Assembly: GCF_019399895.1 (NCBI RefSeq)
Contig: NC_091866.1
Location: 3,331,501-3,395,500, forward strand
Length of the DNA stretch: 64,000 bases
Direction: 5' to 3'
Source of the DNA: Cardiocondyla obscurior
Taxonomy: Eukaryota > Arthropoda > Insecta > Hymenoptera > Formicidae
Positions 48,955 through 60,842 of the stretch are shown piece after piece; within the stretch, counting starts at the first letter, position 1; every line of letters begins with the position of its first letter. Both the position numbers and the translations under genes were made by a program. The notes under the pieces were generated by a model, which made no database searches, was not told the DNA's origin, and worked only from the letters and a program-made list of their open reading frames with translations.

Positions 48955-51615
48955 TCACGTTCTTAAATTGAAGTAATTGTCTGTAAAGATTACTCTTAAT
49001 TGCCGGTGATTGTCGCAATGAAATCATTACGATCGGTTCGGCACAGCTCGATTTTCGCGATAGAAGGATAAGTGAACGCGTTTTTTTTTTTTTCTTTTAC
49101 CTCCGACGTAATGACGCGGTTCAAGCTCTCGGCGTGTTCTGTGTTACATAAAGTACGGGTATTTGGAAATTTTATTTGAAAATCCACGTTCTTGTTTAGA
49201 TTTATTTCCCCACAAAGAATTTATTCATTTTCCGTTGGCATATTATTTCTAATTTAATTTTTTAGTAATTATACGACACACGTATGCAATTTGAGAGTCT
49301 TTCTCTTTTTTTTTTTTTCTTCTTTTCTTTTAAAAAAATTTTAACGTATGTGTATTTACTCTATACGTATAATATATGTATAGCTGAGAATTTCCTGTAA
49401 CCCTCTTTAACTTTCTCATTTGTACAAATTCGGGATCAACGAAATTGGGTTAGATGCTAACAAACGGCGATTTCGCGCGACGCAAAACGCGCCTCGTTAG
49501 TTTTAGTCCCCGCGAGTGATACGTACTATCTCGTTACGTTTTGATCAATCATACTCTTTTGCGGATAATGACATTGTCCAGTAGAGGTAACAAAGGGGAA
49601 ACCGCATAAAAGGCATCAAATTACTAGCGTGTACAATCTCGTAATGACACAAGAACACGCTGCAAAGCGTCCGAATTATTTCGCAGCGCATAGACAAAGC
49701 CGTTGTTTCCAAATCGAATTTTATCTGTGTCTATTAACCCTATAATAGATAATTATTGTAAAAAAAAAAATATTAAGGGATAATATATTTTACATTTGTA
49801 CAAAATAATTATGTAGCCTGATATTGTTTCTACTGCAATAGTATATATTTTATTAATTGGGGAGACTAGTTATCGTTAAAGAAATATGAAAAGATTAATT
49901 TTAAATTTCTGTATAAATGTAAAAATACTGGAAGAGATATAGATATCTCGTAATGAAAGAAATAGTACGTATAAAACTGAATAAACGGATAAACCTTTCT
50001 TCGGAAATTTAATTTTTCTTTAGACGACAACAGAGCTTTTTTTTATTTTTTTTTTAAATCTTATAATTATCCTTTTAAAAGAATGCAAAAGAATATGAGC
50101 TATGCTCATCAAAATGCAAGGTAGAATATTTTAAATGAGCTGAAAACAATAAGGGACTGGCACCGAGAGCTCAGCTAAATGAAATTCATAATGCCTTTTA
50201 TGCATGAAAATATTAATTCTGCTAAAAATCTCGATCTTATAGAAATGAAAAATAAATAACTGCAAAACTGCACTTTATTGACGTGTGATAATGTTCGCGG
50301 AAATCTAACCACTTTTTATCCGAGCTTAGGTTTAATCTTCAACTGAAAAGTATTGCGACAAATAATTCGCGCGACTTGCAGTTTTAAAAATAACACGCGC
50401 AAATTAATGCGATCGTTTTAATAATTGCTTTTGATGTAACGAGACAATAGAAACGATTAAAAGCGCGTTTGGCTTTCAGGTTCCGCATAAATTATCAATA
50501 TTAATTTGTTGAAGTTTCCCCAATCGTTATCTCTGGCGGGCATATTAATTGCGAGCATTCGAACAGTGGGTATCTCGCATTGCACGTCATTGCGATCGAC
50601 GTCGCGGCCCGTCAATCCGTTTAGTCCCTTCTCCCTCGCCCTCTCCCGTTTTACGAACATGTCTTCGTTATAATTATTAATTACGATAAACACTCATTTT
50701 CTCGTTATTGAAAATTCCCTGAAGCGCTGCCAATCAACGTTTTACGCGTAAGCGCCATCAGACGTTACACGAAACGATAACGCGAAATGCGTTCGCATAA
50801 AAATTTATTTGATTGTAGAACGGAGAGGCAACTTCGCCATATCCGCAAAATCAATTATCTTTTCACTACCGGTAACGTAATAATTGACCGTGCTGACTTT
50901 CGCATTGACACTCGATGACATGTAGATTGAAGATTTATAAAATTACGTGCCAATAAATTGATAATGACAAAAGGAGCAATATTTCTATTACGTGACAATT
51001 GAAATATAAAGAGAAAGAGTTATGACGTTCGGAAGATTAATATATTTTTTGATTATTAGCGATGTTAAAGCACAAAATTAAAACAGCACATAAAAATTAA
51101 AATTTTATAAAATTAATATTTAATAAACAAAAAGCTGTAAAAATTCCATATTTTTTTTTAAATTAAAATTAAAAATATTTATGGTACTTTCTGTACTCTA
51201 GATAATAAATTGCGAAAAAAAAAAATAATAAAATTGACATTACGTTATTTGGTGCATCGTTGCGTCCGAAAGTTTCCTTTAAAACTGCCAAGTAAAAGCG
51301 GACTTTCAGGGATTTCGATATATGCGCGTTGGCACTTGAGCCGCGAGCCCATCGTGAAATCTGTCGATAACATTCGCGCTTGGCTTACATCCAGCCTCGG
51401 GAGCAGAGCGAAAACGACGAGAAGCGCGTAAAAAGCGGCACAAAGAGCGTCGCGAGTGCGATCGGGACTTCCGGTGATTTTAATTAGCGGTTTCCAATTC
51501 GTTAACGGAGCGATACGTGAGCGGAATTTTTTTTCTACCCTGTGAAAAAGTTAGCATTTTGTCCAACGTTCCCTTTCAGCTAATTTGCCAAGACGCGCCC
51601 CTTGGTAACACACGC
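48955..51615. other. AT-rich noncoding stretch
   Basis: T-runs near 49080, 49307 and 50039. No gene is recognised. The minus frame at 50457-50693 lacks an ATG start. Confidence 0.55.
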
Positions 51616-51676
51616 AAAGAAAAAGAGAAAAAAGAAGCAAAGAAAAGAAAAAAGAAAAAGAAAAGAAAAGAAAGGA
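51616..51676 (+). repeat. Purine tract (GAAA/GAAAA)n
   Basis: About 60 nt of A/G, broken by one C at 51638. The repeated aaaag units give near mirror symmetry, a triplex-prone arrangement. Confidence 0.85.
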
Positions 51677-52845
51677 TTTCTTAATAGTTCCGTGAGTTTG
51701 ACGTTAGAATTTTAATTTTTAAGCGCAGAAATTTCGATTGTAACGAATTTGAAACGTACACTGAAGATTAACGCAGTAAAGGGGATGGAGGAGAGGAATA
51801 AAAAGCAGATTCTGCACACACGCGGATCTGAGAAATGAAAAATAATCAACGATTCGAACTCTGGTGAGAGCCGGATCCTTTCGTTTCTCTAATTTCGGGG
51901 AGTTACGCTTCTGACCGCGCGTAATCGAATAACATAGAATTGCACGGAACTTATACTCCTACGAGCGGAATTGCGGAATATAATCGCGGCGCTGGTCGAG
52001 TTGCTTTCGGGAAAGTTATATGAGCGATCTACCTCCTGTCTTTCAATTTAAACTAAATTCCCGGCTCCTCGCATTTAATCAACTATTTTATTCTTTATTT
52101 TCTCACTTTCCATCAACCACCGGTATCATAATGCGTAACGCATAATTATATTTTTTTTAATATTACCCATTTATACTAAATCCAAATTATTTCAAGTTTG
52201 CTTTTCATGTATTAATATAAAGCAATCGTCTGCATTATTAACGATACATAAATTATTCCGAGCGTTGAAACAAGAGAGATGACAAATATAGAGTAGCTGC
52301 TAAATTAATAATAGCAATAAGATTATCAATAATCCAGTTTTTAAAACAGTTTTGTATACGTGTTAATTTTATTAATGTTTTATATAATTTTCCGTATTAA
52401 CAATACATTTACATTGAAATTATTATAAGTTGTCATATAATAAGTTATGTCTTTGAAGAATAGAAGACTTGACACTTTTTAAATTTCTATCTAGTCCTAA
52501 AAAACTTATCTAATAGTGTATAATAATCTTCTCTAATAACTTCTTCGGCGTAATGTTTCTAAAAAGAGATAGCAAAAACATCTAGAAAGATGATTCATAT
52601 CACAAAATTTGTCATAAATCTCGCCGCGAGAAACCATAAAAATAAGTTGCACGTCTTCGTTAGGAACAAGTTTAGCTACGGAAACCAACGCGGAAAAGAG
52701 GGAAACGCGTTAAAGCATGTAATGAAGACAAAAGTGTGGTCGTAAGATCGTCAGTGAATTTTTTAGGGTCAACTCGTCAAAATTAATTACACTGTCGTCT
52801 TTAAGGAGCGTTGAGAAGTTCTGCAAAAGATATCTCTTCTCTCGT
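51677..52845. other. AT-rich noncoding stretch
   Basis: No open frame of note and no recognisable structure. Confidence 0.6.
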
Positions 52846-52875
52846 TCTCACTCTCTCTCTCTCTCTCACTCACTC
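52846..52875 (+). repeat. CT microsatellite
   Basis: (CT)8-9 followed by CACT-type units. Confidence 0.9.
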
Positions 52876-53674
52876 GCGGAAAAAGAACTTTATTATGCCG
52901 GGCCGAGTTTAAAAGTCAAAAGCCCTTTGCTCGCTTTCATAACGATTTACTTTAATTAAAGTGTCTTTAAAACGATTACGGGAAACTGCCTCCCGGAAGG
53001 TATTCGATCCTGCGCAATCGGTCCCCGTTGTTTTATAATATCAAGTCGCAATCGTTTTATTCCCAATTAGGAGCAATAATTACCTCGGACTGTTTCCGTT
53101 TTAAAATCGAGTAAATAAAAGCTCGCCTTTAAGGCTGCCGGGCCATTTCGACGGCCGGAAGGATAGCTGGATAAAAATCATTTTGCTTTTGCGAAGCTCT
53201 AATTTTCCTCAGATATTTAATTAATCGATAAACTTACGAACGTCGAACGTGTTGCGTCTTTGAATTTATGGCGTCGCTGGGCGCGCCTTTATCATCGCAG
53301 CTGCACGAAAGTCCGAAGAACTAGTATCGCAAATACCATGTTCCTGGTAAAACCGGAGACACTTATAATTACCCACACGTCACGAAGCATATTACAGTTT
53401 CACTTAGTACATCCGATTCGCTGGCCTCTCACCGAGACGATCGTTAAACGTCTTCCTTTTAATTGGCCGCGTGGAAGTTATAAAATACGTTCCGCGGCAG
53501 AGCTCTCTTCCATTTCTCTTTCTCTCGAATAAAAATGGGAATTAAACGCGCGCGTCTTTACGCAATGCGAAGTATTATTTACCGGTTTTCATCAATCCCG
53601 TAAATCGCAACTGGTCCCTTTCGTAGCGTATATCGGTTTTTATTAAGGTGGCGATGTTCGCGAGTGGAGCGTGA
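52876..53674. other. Noncoding stretch, no gene recognised
   Basis: A 90-codon plus frame (53260-53532) has no recognisable domain. Confidence 0.5.
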
Positions 53675-53719
53675 TTTTTTTCTTTATTTCTTTCTTTCTT
53701 TCTTTTTTTTTTTTTTTTT
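53675..53719 (+). repeat. (TTTC)n plus long T-run
   Basis: Pyrimidine tract of TTTC units ending in an 18-nt T-run. Confidence 0.9.
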
Positions 53720-54160
53720 CACCTCGACCTGCAATAAGTTACGGGCTGCTGTGAGTTACAACTGCTGTACATTTGCCTCGCCTCATTATTTTGCGTTCTA
53801 GAAAATTAGATTGTAAAAATTAGTGGGATTTGTAGGAAGCAACGGCGCCATCATTTACGGTGATTTTTTTTTTGCTCGAGCTTACAATTTATAATTTTTT
53901 TTAATTTTATTTATTTTGCATCCCCAAGATTTTAGAATACAATTTCGCGTTTTCGTCGGAGAGATTTTTCTGTGTCTCACGCGTTCAAATCTTGTACATA
54001 AAATTACATACGAATTGTTTTATTAAATATTTATTATTGTTTCGCGCCTGTGTTGGTATTTGGATGCGCGTTTAAGAATCCGATGTTTCACAGTTGAGGA
54101 AGTGAAAAGAAAGAATCGAGAGGGTGAAAAAGTTCGTTCGAAAGTATGGCCTAAAAGAGT
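53720..54160. other. AT-rich noncoding stretch
   Basis: Nothing recognised beyond A/T runs. Confidence 0.55.
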
Positions 54161-54226
54161 GGAAAGAAAAAGAAAGGAAAAAAAAAAAAGAAAAGAAAAA
54201 GATAAAAAAGGAAAAAGAAGAGAAGG
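54161..54226 (+). repeat. Purine tract
   Basis: A/G-only except for one T. It explains the Lys/Glu/Arg-rich 143-codon frame that covers it, which I do not regard as coding. Confidence 0.85.
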
Positions 54227-57200
54227 CTCGCGGATTCACACGCTTGCATTCGCATTTCGGAGTGTCACGTATTCGGCCGGAACTTCGCTTCTTAGGTCTA
54301 ATTGTTACTCAGTTTTAATTGCAGCCGGCCGCGCGCGCGTTGTGCATAAGTGGCCCGGCGGCCCGTTTGTTTCTCTTCGGACGTGTCGCGAGAAAAAAGG
54401 AAAGAGAAGAGATAAAGGAAACGGGGGGAGGGAAAGAAAGAAAGAGAATGACAGCGAATTCTCGCGAGCGCACTCGCGTGTGTTAAATTGAATTAATTTC
54501 GCCCTCTCATTCCGCTGGTCGTTACTCGAGACGAGATAATTAATTGCCGGTTCGCATGGCAGCCGATAAATAAATCTTTTTAAAGCGGAAACTCGCGTGC
54601 GACCCAATAATGTCCAATGTTTCGTAGGCGAGCTCCACTATTGCCATTTATTAATTGCTGTATATCGTAATGTATTAATAACAGAATTATAATATATTGA
54701 TTCGGATACATGACAGTAATTACAAATTTTTTTTTTTTTTTAAAGCTAAGATAAGATTAATAATTGGCGATTTCTAAATTACGAGTAACTGACATACACG
54801 CGCGCTCACGTGATAATTATACCTTGAACTTTCGTGAAACGCGTTTTAATATTTCAAAGATTAAATTATCAAATCGCGCGACATAGTCGCGCGTTGTAGT
54901 CCGTGCCTATCGTCCTTCGTGCGAATAGAAACCTTTGCCGAGAGAACGTCAGAAGGATGAGAGAACGACTGTCGCGGATTACGATAGGTTTTTGCAAAAG
55001 GAGATAGGTAGAAGGAGAGGCAAAGGGACCGTATATCACCGATTCAACTAATGAGCCTGGGAGTTCATCGGGATTCCCGGTGGAAGAAAGAAAGACGCGA
55101 TAGCTGCTAGGTCATCAAACGGGCGCCTAAAAGTATCGTCGAAATCAAGCGGCGGTTCGATTAAGGCGACGAGGAGAAAAAAAGGGAGGTTTCGGTTAGC
55201 TCGAAACGGGTGATGAGAAGGGGTACAAAAGAAGAATTTTGCATGTCTGATTACTTAGAGCGCGGAAGAGACCCTTTGTAACGTCTATGACGTTGCTTCC
55301 TCGAGAATCATTCGATGGTCCCCGGTGCGTCTTTATCGGAGGATCGCGTCGAAATCTATACGCTCCGGCATCGCGGACAGACGGCACAAAGATCTTTATT
55401 CTCGCGGAAATTCTTGTGTATTCTGGCAATATTAATATTACGGAATATTTTTCTGGGATTTGGATAAAAAAAAAAATCTTTCGTTAGATATTTTTTTTTT
55501 TTGTTTTTATCATTTCTATTAGGAAACGTCTTTATTAGGCGTATAATTAGATAATTAGATTACCGCGTTTTTAATCAACGTATGATTTCCGTTCGACGAC
55601 CAGCCGCTTAGCGTTGACGTGATTTACAAGTCGGCAAAATCTGCTCGCGGAAGTTACCGCGTGTCCAACGATAAGGCCTTCTCTCTACTGTCGGCTCGCT
55701 CACCCGCTGCGTTAGTCATTTTCTTGTCTGCCTCTGTTCCTTTCCGGGGCCTTCCGCGAGCCCCCACAGGGCTCGACGGTGGCTGAAAACTGCCGTTAAG
55801 ATTGTCATATTGCTCCCCGCGATCTCTCGCATCTAAAATTCAAATTTGCCCCCGCGCGAGCCCATGACTTTCAAATCTATCGATTAGCGCGGATGGCAAC
55901 GCGGCGAGATACAAATTTCGCCTCGGCCGAGATGCCGGCGCATATTTATGCGCCCGGCAAGCACGGCCGCGTGATATATTCCGATGAATAATAGAGCAGA
56001 GAGAGATCTGTCTAATCCAATGCTGCTCGCGCGTCTTGATTTCTTACCTGTTTCACCGCCCACCGGAGATTGCCGCGGAGAGCACGCGCCTCGCGCGGCT
56101 CGATTTTTGCATGACCGACGACGGGGGGCCGCGCGGGGTGGCAAGCCGTACCTTATTTGCATCGCCGGGAAATTTCGATTAATTAACATGCAAACCGTGC
56201 CGATAAAAACGTGGAAATTTTGCGGAACGTACGCGCGTTGATGTTTGCCGTTGCCGCGATCGCTATACTTCGTAGCGCGCTCGCGAAGTAATTCCTATTT
56301 CGCGCTTTACGAACGGGAATAAAATTTCACGACGGGGATGCGCCGCGAAGAAAACACGGGGTTACGTTAGCATCGGCGATGCGCCGCGACGATCCGCATT
56401 TTTTGTTGCACCGGAGGGAGATAATGCGTAGCCATCGCGAAAAGGACTCCGCGAAATAATAATACTAATAAAGTGTAATTCGACAATGTAATAATAATAC
56501 GTATAAACTACAATTACGGCTAATTTATGCAGCGGCATCGGGGCGTGCCGTTTCGGCGAGAAGAATGAATAAAAACCGCGGAAGAGACCGGCCGAGAGAA
56601 CTCCGGCTCCGCTAATCAGCGTTATCCCGATGGAGTTTAATCATCGGGTTTGAAATTTAAACATGCATTATTGCCTGATATGTTGTTGTCGCATACTTTC
56701 TTGCCGAGTGCATAATTTAACACCTCGATTAGGGAGATTACGCAGCACTTTCCGACCGGCAGAATCCTCTTAACCGATTAATGAACCGTTAAAACATTTC
56801 GAAGATTAAGCCGTTAAGGGTGAATCGTTAATTGAACGATTAGATTGTTAATGAGCGATTCCGGGATTTTTTTTCGAAAGAGCCTAGAGGATAATTTGAT
56901 ATTCACGCGGAGTAAAAATATTTCTATCCTCGTTGCTAGGATATAATTTACGCCTAATGTGTAAATTTTTTTTTTTTTTTTTGAAGAAAAATGCGTTTTG
57001 GTCTTGCAGTTTTACAGTCGTCATCGTAATAATTTCTACGAACTTCGGCCCATTAATAAAGATAATTTTTGCTGGATGTAACTCTTTACATTTTTCCCGA
57101 CACTCCCTTTTTCTTTCGCATTTATTTTTCTCTTTCATTCATTTATCTTCTCCTCTCACCGTGCACGACATAATCTTAATCTTGGACAGTAGATTAATCT

Positions 57201-57482
57201 TTTTAACGCTATTAATATTTTATTTATCTGGCGGAGTGTATTTTCCACTGCGGCGTTATTTTCTTTTTTTTTCCCTATTACGTCAAATTGGAATAGAATG
57301 TCACATTACTGTTGTCTTTCGCATTACAATATTGCCTGCATTAATTATACATGTAATCTACATGAAAATATGGCAAACGATATTATTTTCCAAAGTATCG
57401 CATTCACGTGAACAGCGAGTCGAAACATTTTACAGTCGCGAGGTCCACGTTTCGAAGATCAAACTACAAATTTTCGATACCC
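54227..57482. other. Noncoding stretch with large CpG-dense block
   Basis: CpG-dense at 54.30-54.60 and especially 55.80-56.45 kb. A 7-bp hairpin cgagccc/gggctcg lies at 55757-55775. A consensus minus-strand donor aacag|gtaagaa lies near 56047, but lacks a clear acceptor. The 202-codon frame starting at 56933 is Phe/Ile-rich and ends in a Lys run from poly(A). Confidence 0.5.
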
Positions 57483-57508
57483 AAAAAAAAAAAAAAAAAA
57501 AAAAAAAA
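57483..57508 (+). repeat. A26 homopolymer
   Basis: Twenty-six uninterrupted A residues, the longest homopolymer seen in the window. Confidence 0.95.
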
Positions 57509-58833
57509 GAAACGAAGCAAAACGCACGCGGATTCAAATGAGACCACTTTTCCCAAGAGGGTTAACGTCACGCCTGAATCGCAAATCGCAAGCCGCGCGA
57601 TAATATTTACTCGTCGCCGCGTTCCGCACGTATTGCCGCTCGCGTGTGTGCGTTTTTTTTCGCCCACGATGAACGCAATCAAGAAGTGATACGGGCAGGT
57701 ACGTACCTACCGCGGCCCGTCGCTTTTTCGTCGGCCAAAGGGCCTTAAGTCCGGCGGAGGCGGAATGGTCCAGGGAACGAGGGAGATGAGAAAAAGGCGT
57801 CGAGCGTGAGAGGGCATCAACGGCATCCGTGAAATAATAACGGTGTATATAGTGTAATTTAGCTAAACGTATGCAGCGTCGTATTGAAGCTCGCCTTCGA
57901 ACACAGGAACGTGCTAAGTGAAATACTTCATTGGCGATACTTCCCGTAAAGTAGTTGCGTTAAAAAAATATATTTCGATGTTTAAACAATTTTTTTTTTT
58001 ACCGTAATTTTGTCGTAACTTTTACGTAATTTGGGGATATTAAAAAAAAATTTATTTGCAACATGAATTAATTAAAAAGAGTTTGTTACGTTTGACAATG
58101 GTATATTAAGTGTCTTTAAATTATCTCGCTTGAAACTCCTAATTTTTGTAACTAAGAAAAAGCGCGTTTCGCTCGAGGCACCTCGCGCATTAAAGTGGAA
58201 ACGGTCCAGGTCGATCGAACGTGACAAATAGCGCCATTGGAGATAATAGAATTTACGATTGTGTCGTATCCGCATCTATTGTTTCCGTGACGCCATTGCG
58301 CCTGCGGATAACCGCTGTTTTTTCTTCGTGGCACCGCCGATCGCGCAATTACGTTTCGACATACTAAAGTAGTTGTAATTCGCGCGATACATCCATCCGC
58401 TTTCCATATTTCGCGCGATTACTTTAATATAAATTAACGTAACTGTGCCAGTCAAAACTGAATTTCACACTCGATTTTCCTGGAACATAAATATGCAAAT
58501 CACCAATCGTTTGGAAACACGATCCGTTTGAAAAATGTTCCGGTTCCACAAACGGTGTATTAATTTTCGTCGCGATTCGCGTCGAAGTTTCGCAGTCATG
58601 AATTTAAATTTCGTTACGATATACATTATTATAAGGCTATCGTTGTGCGACGAATATATCTTCTAAATAATTAACCGATATATCAGATGCTGCTTTTCTT
58701 TATTTAAAAAATTTACGCGATAATGCCGATTATTTTTTCCCTCGCCGTTCTTTAGAGTTTTCGAGTAGGAGCTAAGGTACTTCTCTTTAAAAGAATCGAT
58801 CGAGTTCGGTAAGTTACGTTTAAGTTTGCGCAG
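57509..58833. other. Noncoding stretch, no gene recognised
   Basis: A CpG-rich start, then AT-rich. No convincing coding or RNA signal. Confidence 0.55.
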
Positions 58834-58932
58834 TGCCCCTTGCGAGGCGACATTTTAGGGGTCTGTCGGGATCCATCCCTGAGTTATGCCACGAGATGGA
58901 TAGCCTGAGGCCCGCGGTGAGTAAATTACAAG
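58834..58932 (+). other. Possible 99-nt symmetric exon
   Basis: The sequence tttgcgcag precedes 99 nt (symmetric, phase 1-1 in the open frame) ending at acaag|gtaaga, a strong donor. The predicted peptide contains GSIPELCHEMDSLRPAVSKL, helix-forming in appearance. A second donor-like site, cg|gtgagt, lies 16 nt earlier. The upstream pyrimidine tract is weak and no family is recognised. Confidence 0.17.
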
Positions 58933-60720
58933 GTAAGACGGAACGCGCTGACTCCCTCCCGATGCCCTGGTCTCTCGTCTCGTTCTCTCTCTCTCTTTCT
59001 CTCTTTTTCTCTTTCGCCCTACCGTCTCCATCGTGTTTCTGCAAGGGGTCCGAACGTCCCACGAGCATCCAACACTTTGGGCCCTGCTATGAATACACCT
59101 TCGGTGTGGCTACTGTACTGCGAGATACACTCGACGCTCTTCGTTCCTGCGTCCCGGTTTACTCTTCTCTTCCCTGTTTTTCTCTCTTCGCTTCTCGCGC
59201 CGAGCACGTTTTTTTTTTTTTACTTCTCCCTTTCCCTTCTTCTTCTGTACTTTCTTCCGCGGTGGATCTCGCCGAACATCTCTTCGTAGCGCGGTCGCGA
59301 TGCGTAAGAAAGATGAGTTTTATTGCGGCATGAAAGAGGGGGAGGAAACCATTACCCCTTTTACGCATCGTTATTTGTTTATTAATGGAACAGATTGTGC
59401 ATAAACGAAGGGAGGGAATTTATTATTTGCCGGCTTGGACCTTTTTTTTTTCTTTTGTGATGGATTTAGGTTTGATATACATTAAATTGAAAGTAAAGAA
59501 ATTTGTAAGTTAGTAAACCGTTAATCGAGCCATGCAAATTTAACAACGTAGTGACTTTTCATTGCAAAAAAAAAAAAAAAAAAGAGAAAAAGAAACAGAA
59601 AAAAATGCGATAGAATTTTTTATATATATAAAGTACATTGTTGCGTACACGTAAACGATCCCGTCTATTCATTTCGATGTAGCGAATGTCCAATATGTGT
59701 AGAGCGACACGCATCATAAAGACGTCACAAGCGTCGCATTTATCGGACGCGGCGCAATACCCGCGCATTACCGCGACCGCGTTGCGGACAGATGTCGAAC
59801 TTTCCCCCTTGGCGCGTTGCGGATTTTCCACGCACGTGGTACAGCGGCCGCATATGTCGCCGATAACGGCCATTAACGTGCTGCCGGAATTTTCACGATC
59901 TGCGAGTATCGGGTGTTGCGTCGACGGGCAAATAAGTGGCGTCGCTATTTTCAGCGTTGAGTGCCGGCGCTGAATTTGCAGTTTCGGTTACAGTGATATT
60001 AAGGGTTTTCTACTTGACGCGGAACTAAATATACCGTTCTATTTCGCGGGGTTCATATGCGCCGGGATTTCCATTCCACAGGCCGCGTTTGCTTCGCACT
60101 GGAGAATTATTAAATATAAAAAAAATTTCAGAAATATGCGAAAGAGTTCAATTAGAATCATTTATTTAACGGTATTACCGCGAAACAATATGGATGCGTA
60201 ATAACGCGTAAGATATTAATTTATTTTATAGGATTTTGCATGTAATTTTGCAGCGTATATTACGATCGAGAGAGAGAGAGATTTGTGTAAAATAAGTAAA
60301 ATTAAGAAAAACGAAATGTATAATTAATATTGTAACGTAATAATTGATGATCACTATCGTAAACATTTGTGGTCGGTTTGTGAAATAATTAATGCTCGAT
60401 ATGAAATCATATTAATTAGCAATTACTTCTCATTGGGATGAAAATTGTTACGTATCACCCCTCGTGATTTGTTGTTAATTTCGATTTCGTCGTGTTACGC
60501 GTCACAGCGAAACGCGGTGCGGCTGAATTACGCAAGTTTGTTAATTAATCGCGTTATAGATAACCGCATCAAAATTTCGCGTCGCAGGTTAAGGGTTAAT
60601 TGCATTCGCACCAGTCGACGCCGTCGTCGCGGCTAAGTCCTTTACGCCACTCAACTGTATGGCAGACGCCAGATTTGCAGCTTCGCAATTTCCATGTGCA
60701 ACCGCGCAATTACAACTTAC
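58933..60720. other. Noncoding stretch with CT-rich tract and A18 run
   Basis: CT-rich at 58980-59020, T-runs at 59210, and A18 at 59566-59583. A 95-codon ATG frame (59686-59973, plus strand) has balanced composition but no known domain. Confidence 0.45.
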
Positions 60721-60767
60721 CCTCTCTTGTCTTTCCAGTTGGCAAGCGTAATGTTGCCGGCAAAGTC
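60721..60767 (-). other. Possible 47-nt exon after a long T tract (minus strand)
   Basis: On the minus strand, a pyrimidine tract of more than 40 nt (complement of A22 and neighbours) is followed by its first AG, cgtcag. Then come 47 nt ending at gaggg|gtaagttg, an excellent donor. All three frames are open; the most protein-like reads FAGNITLANWKDKRG. On the plus strand the same place carries a good acceptor (cctctcttgtctttccag), so the strand is uncertain. No family is recognised. Confidence 0.2.
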
Positions 60768-60787
60768 TGACGTTGCAGCGGTGCAAT

Positions 60788-60842
60788 AAAAAAAAAAAAA
60801 AAAAAAAAAGAAAAAAAAGAAAAAAAAGGAGAAATAAAAAAA
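60788..60842 (+). repeat. A22 run plus A-rich tail
   Basis: A22 at 60788-60809, continued by A/G-rich sequence to about 60842. There is no upstream gene body suggesting a retrocopy. Confidence 0.9.

Noticed and set aside
56933..57541. 202-codon plus frame, longest in the window
   Set aside because: Rich in Phe/Ile from T-runs, with a Lys run from the A26 tract. No domain is seen and the composition explains it.
60788..60842. Poly(A) preceded by aataaa as a retrocopy tail
   Set aside because: The aataaa is part of the A-run itself, and no intronless gene body or target duplication is visible.
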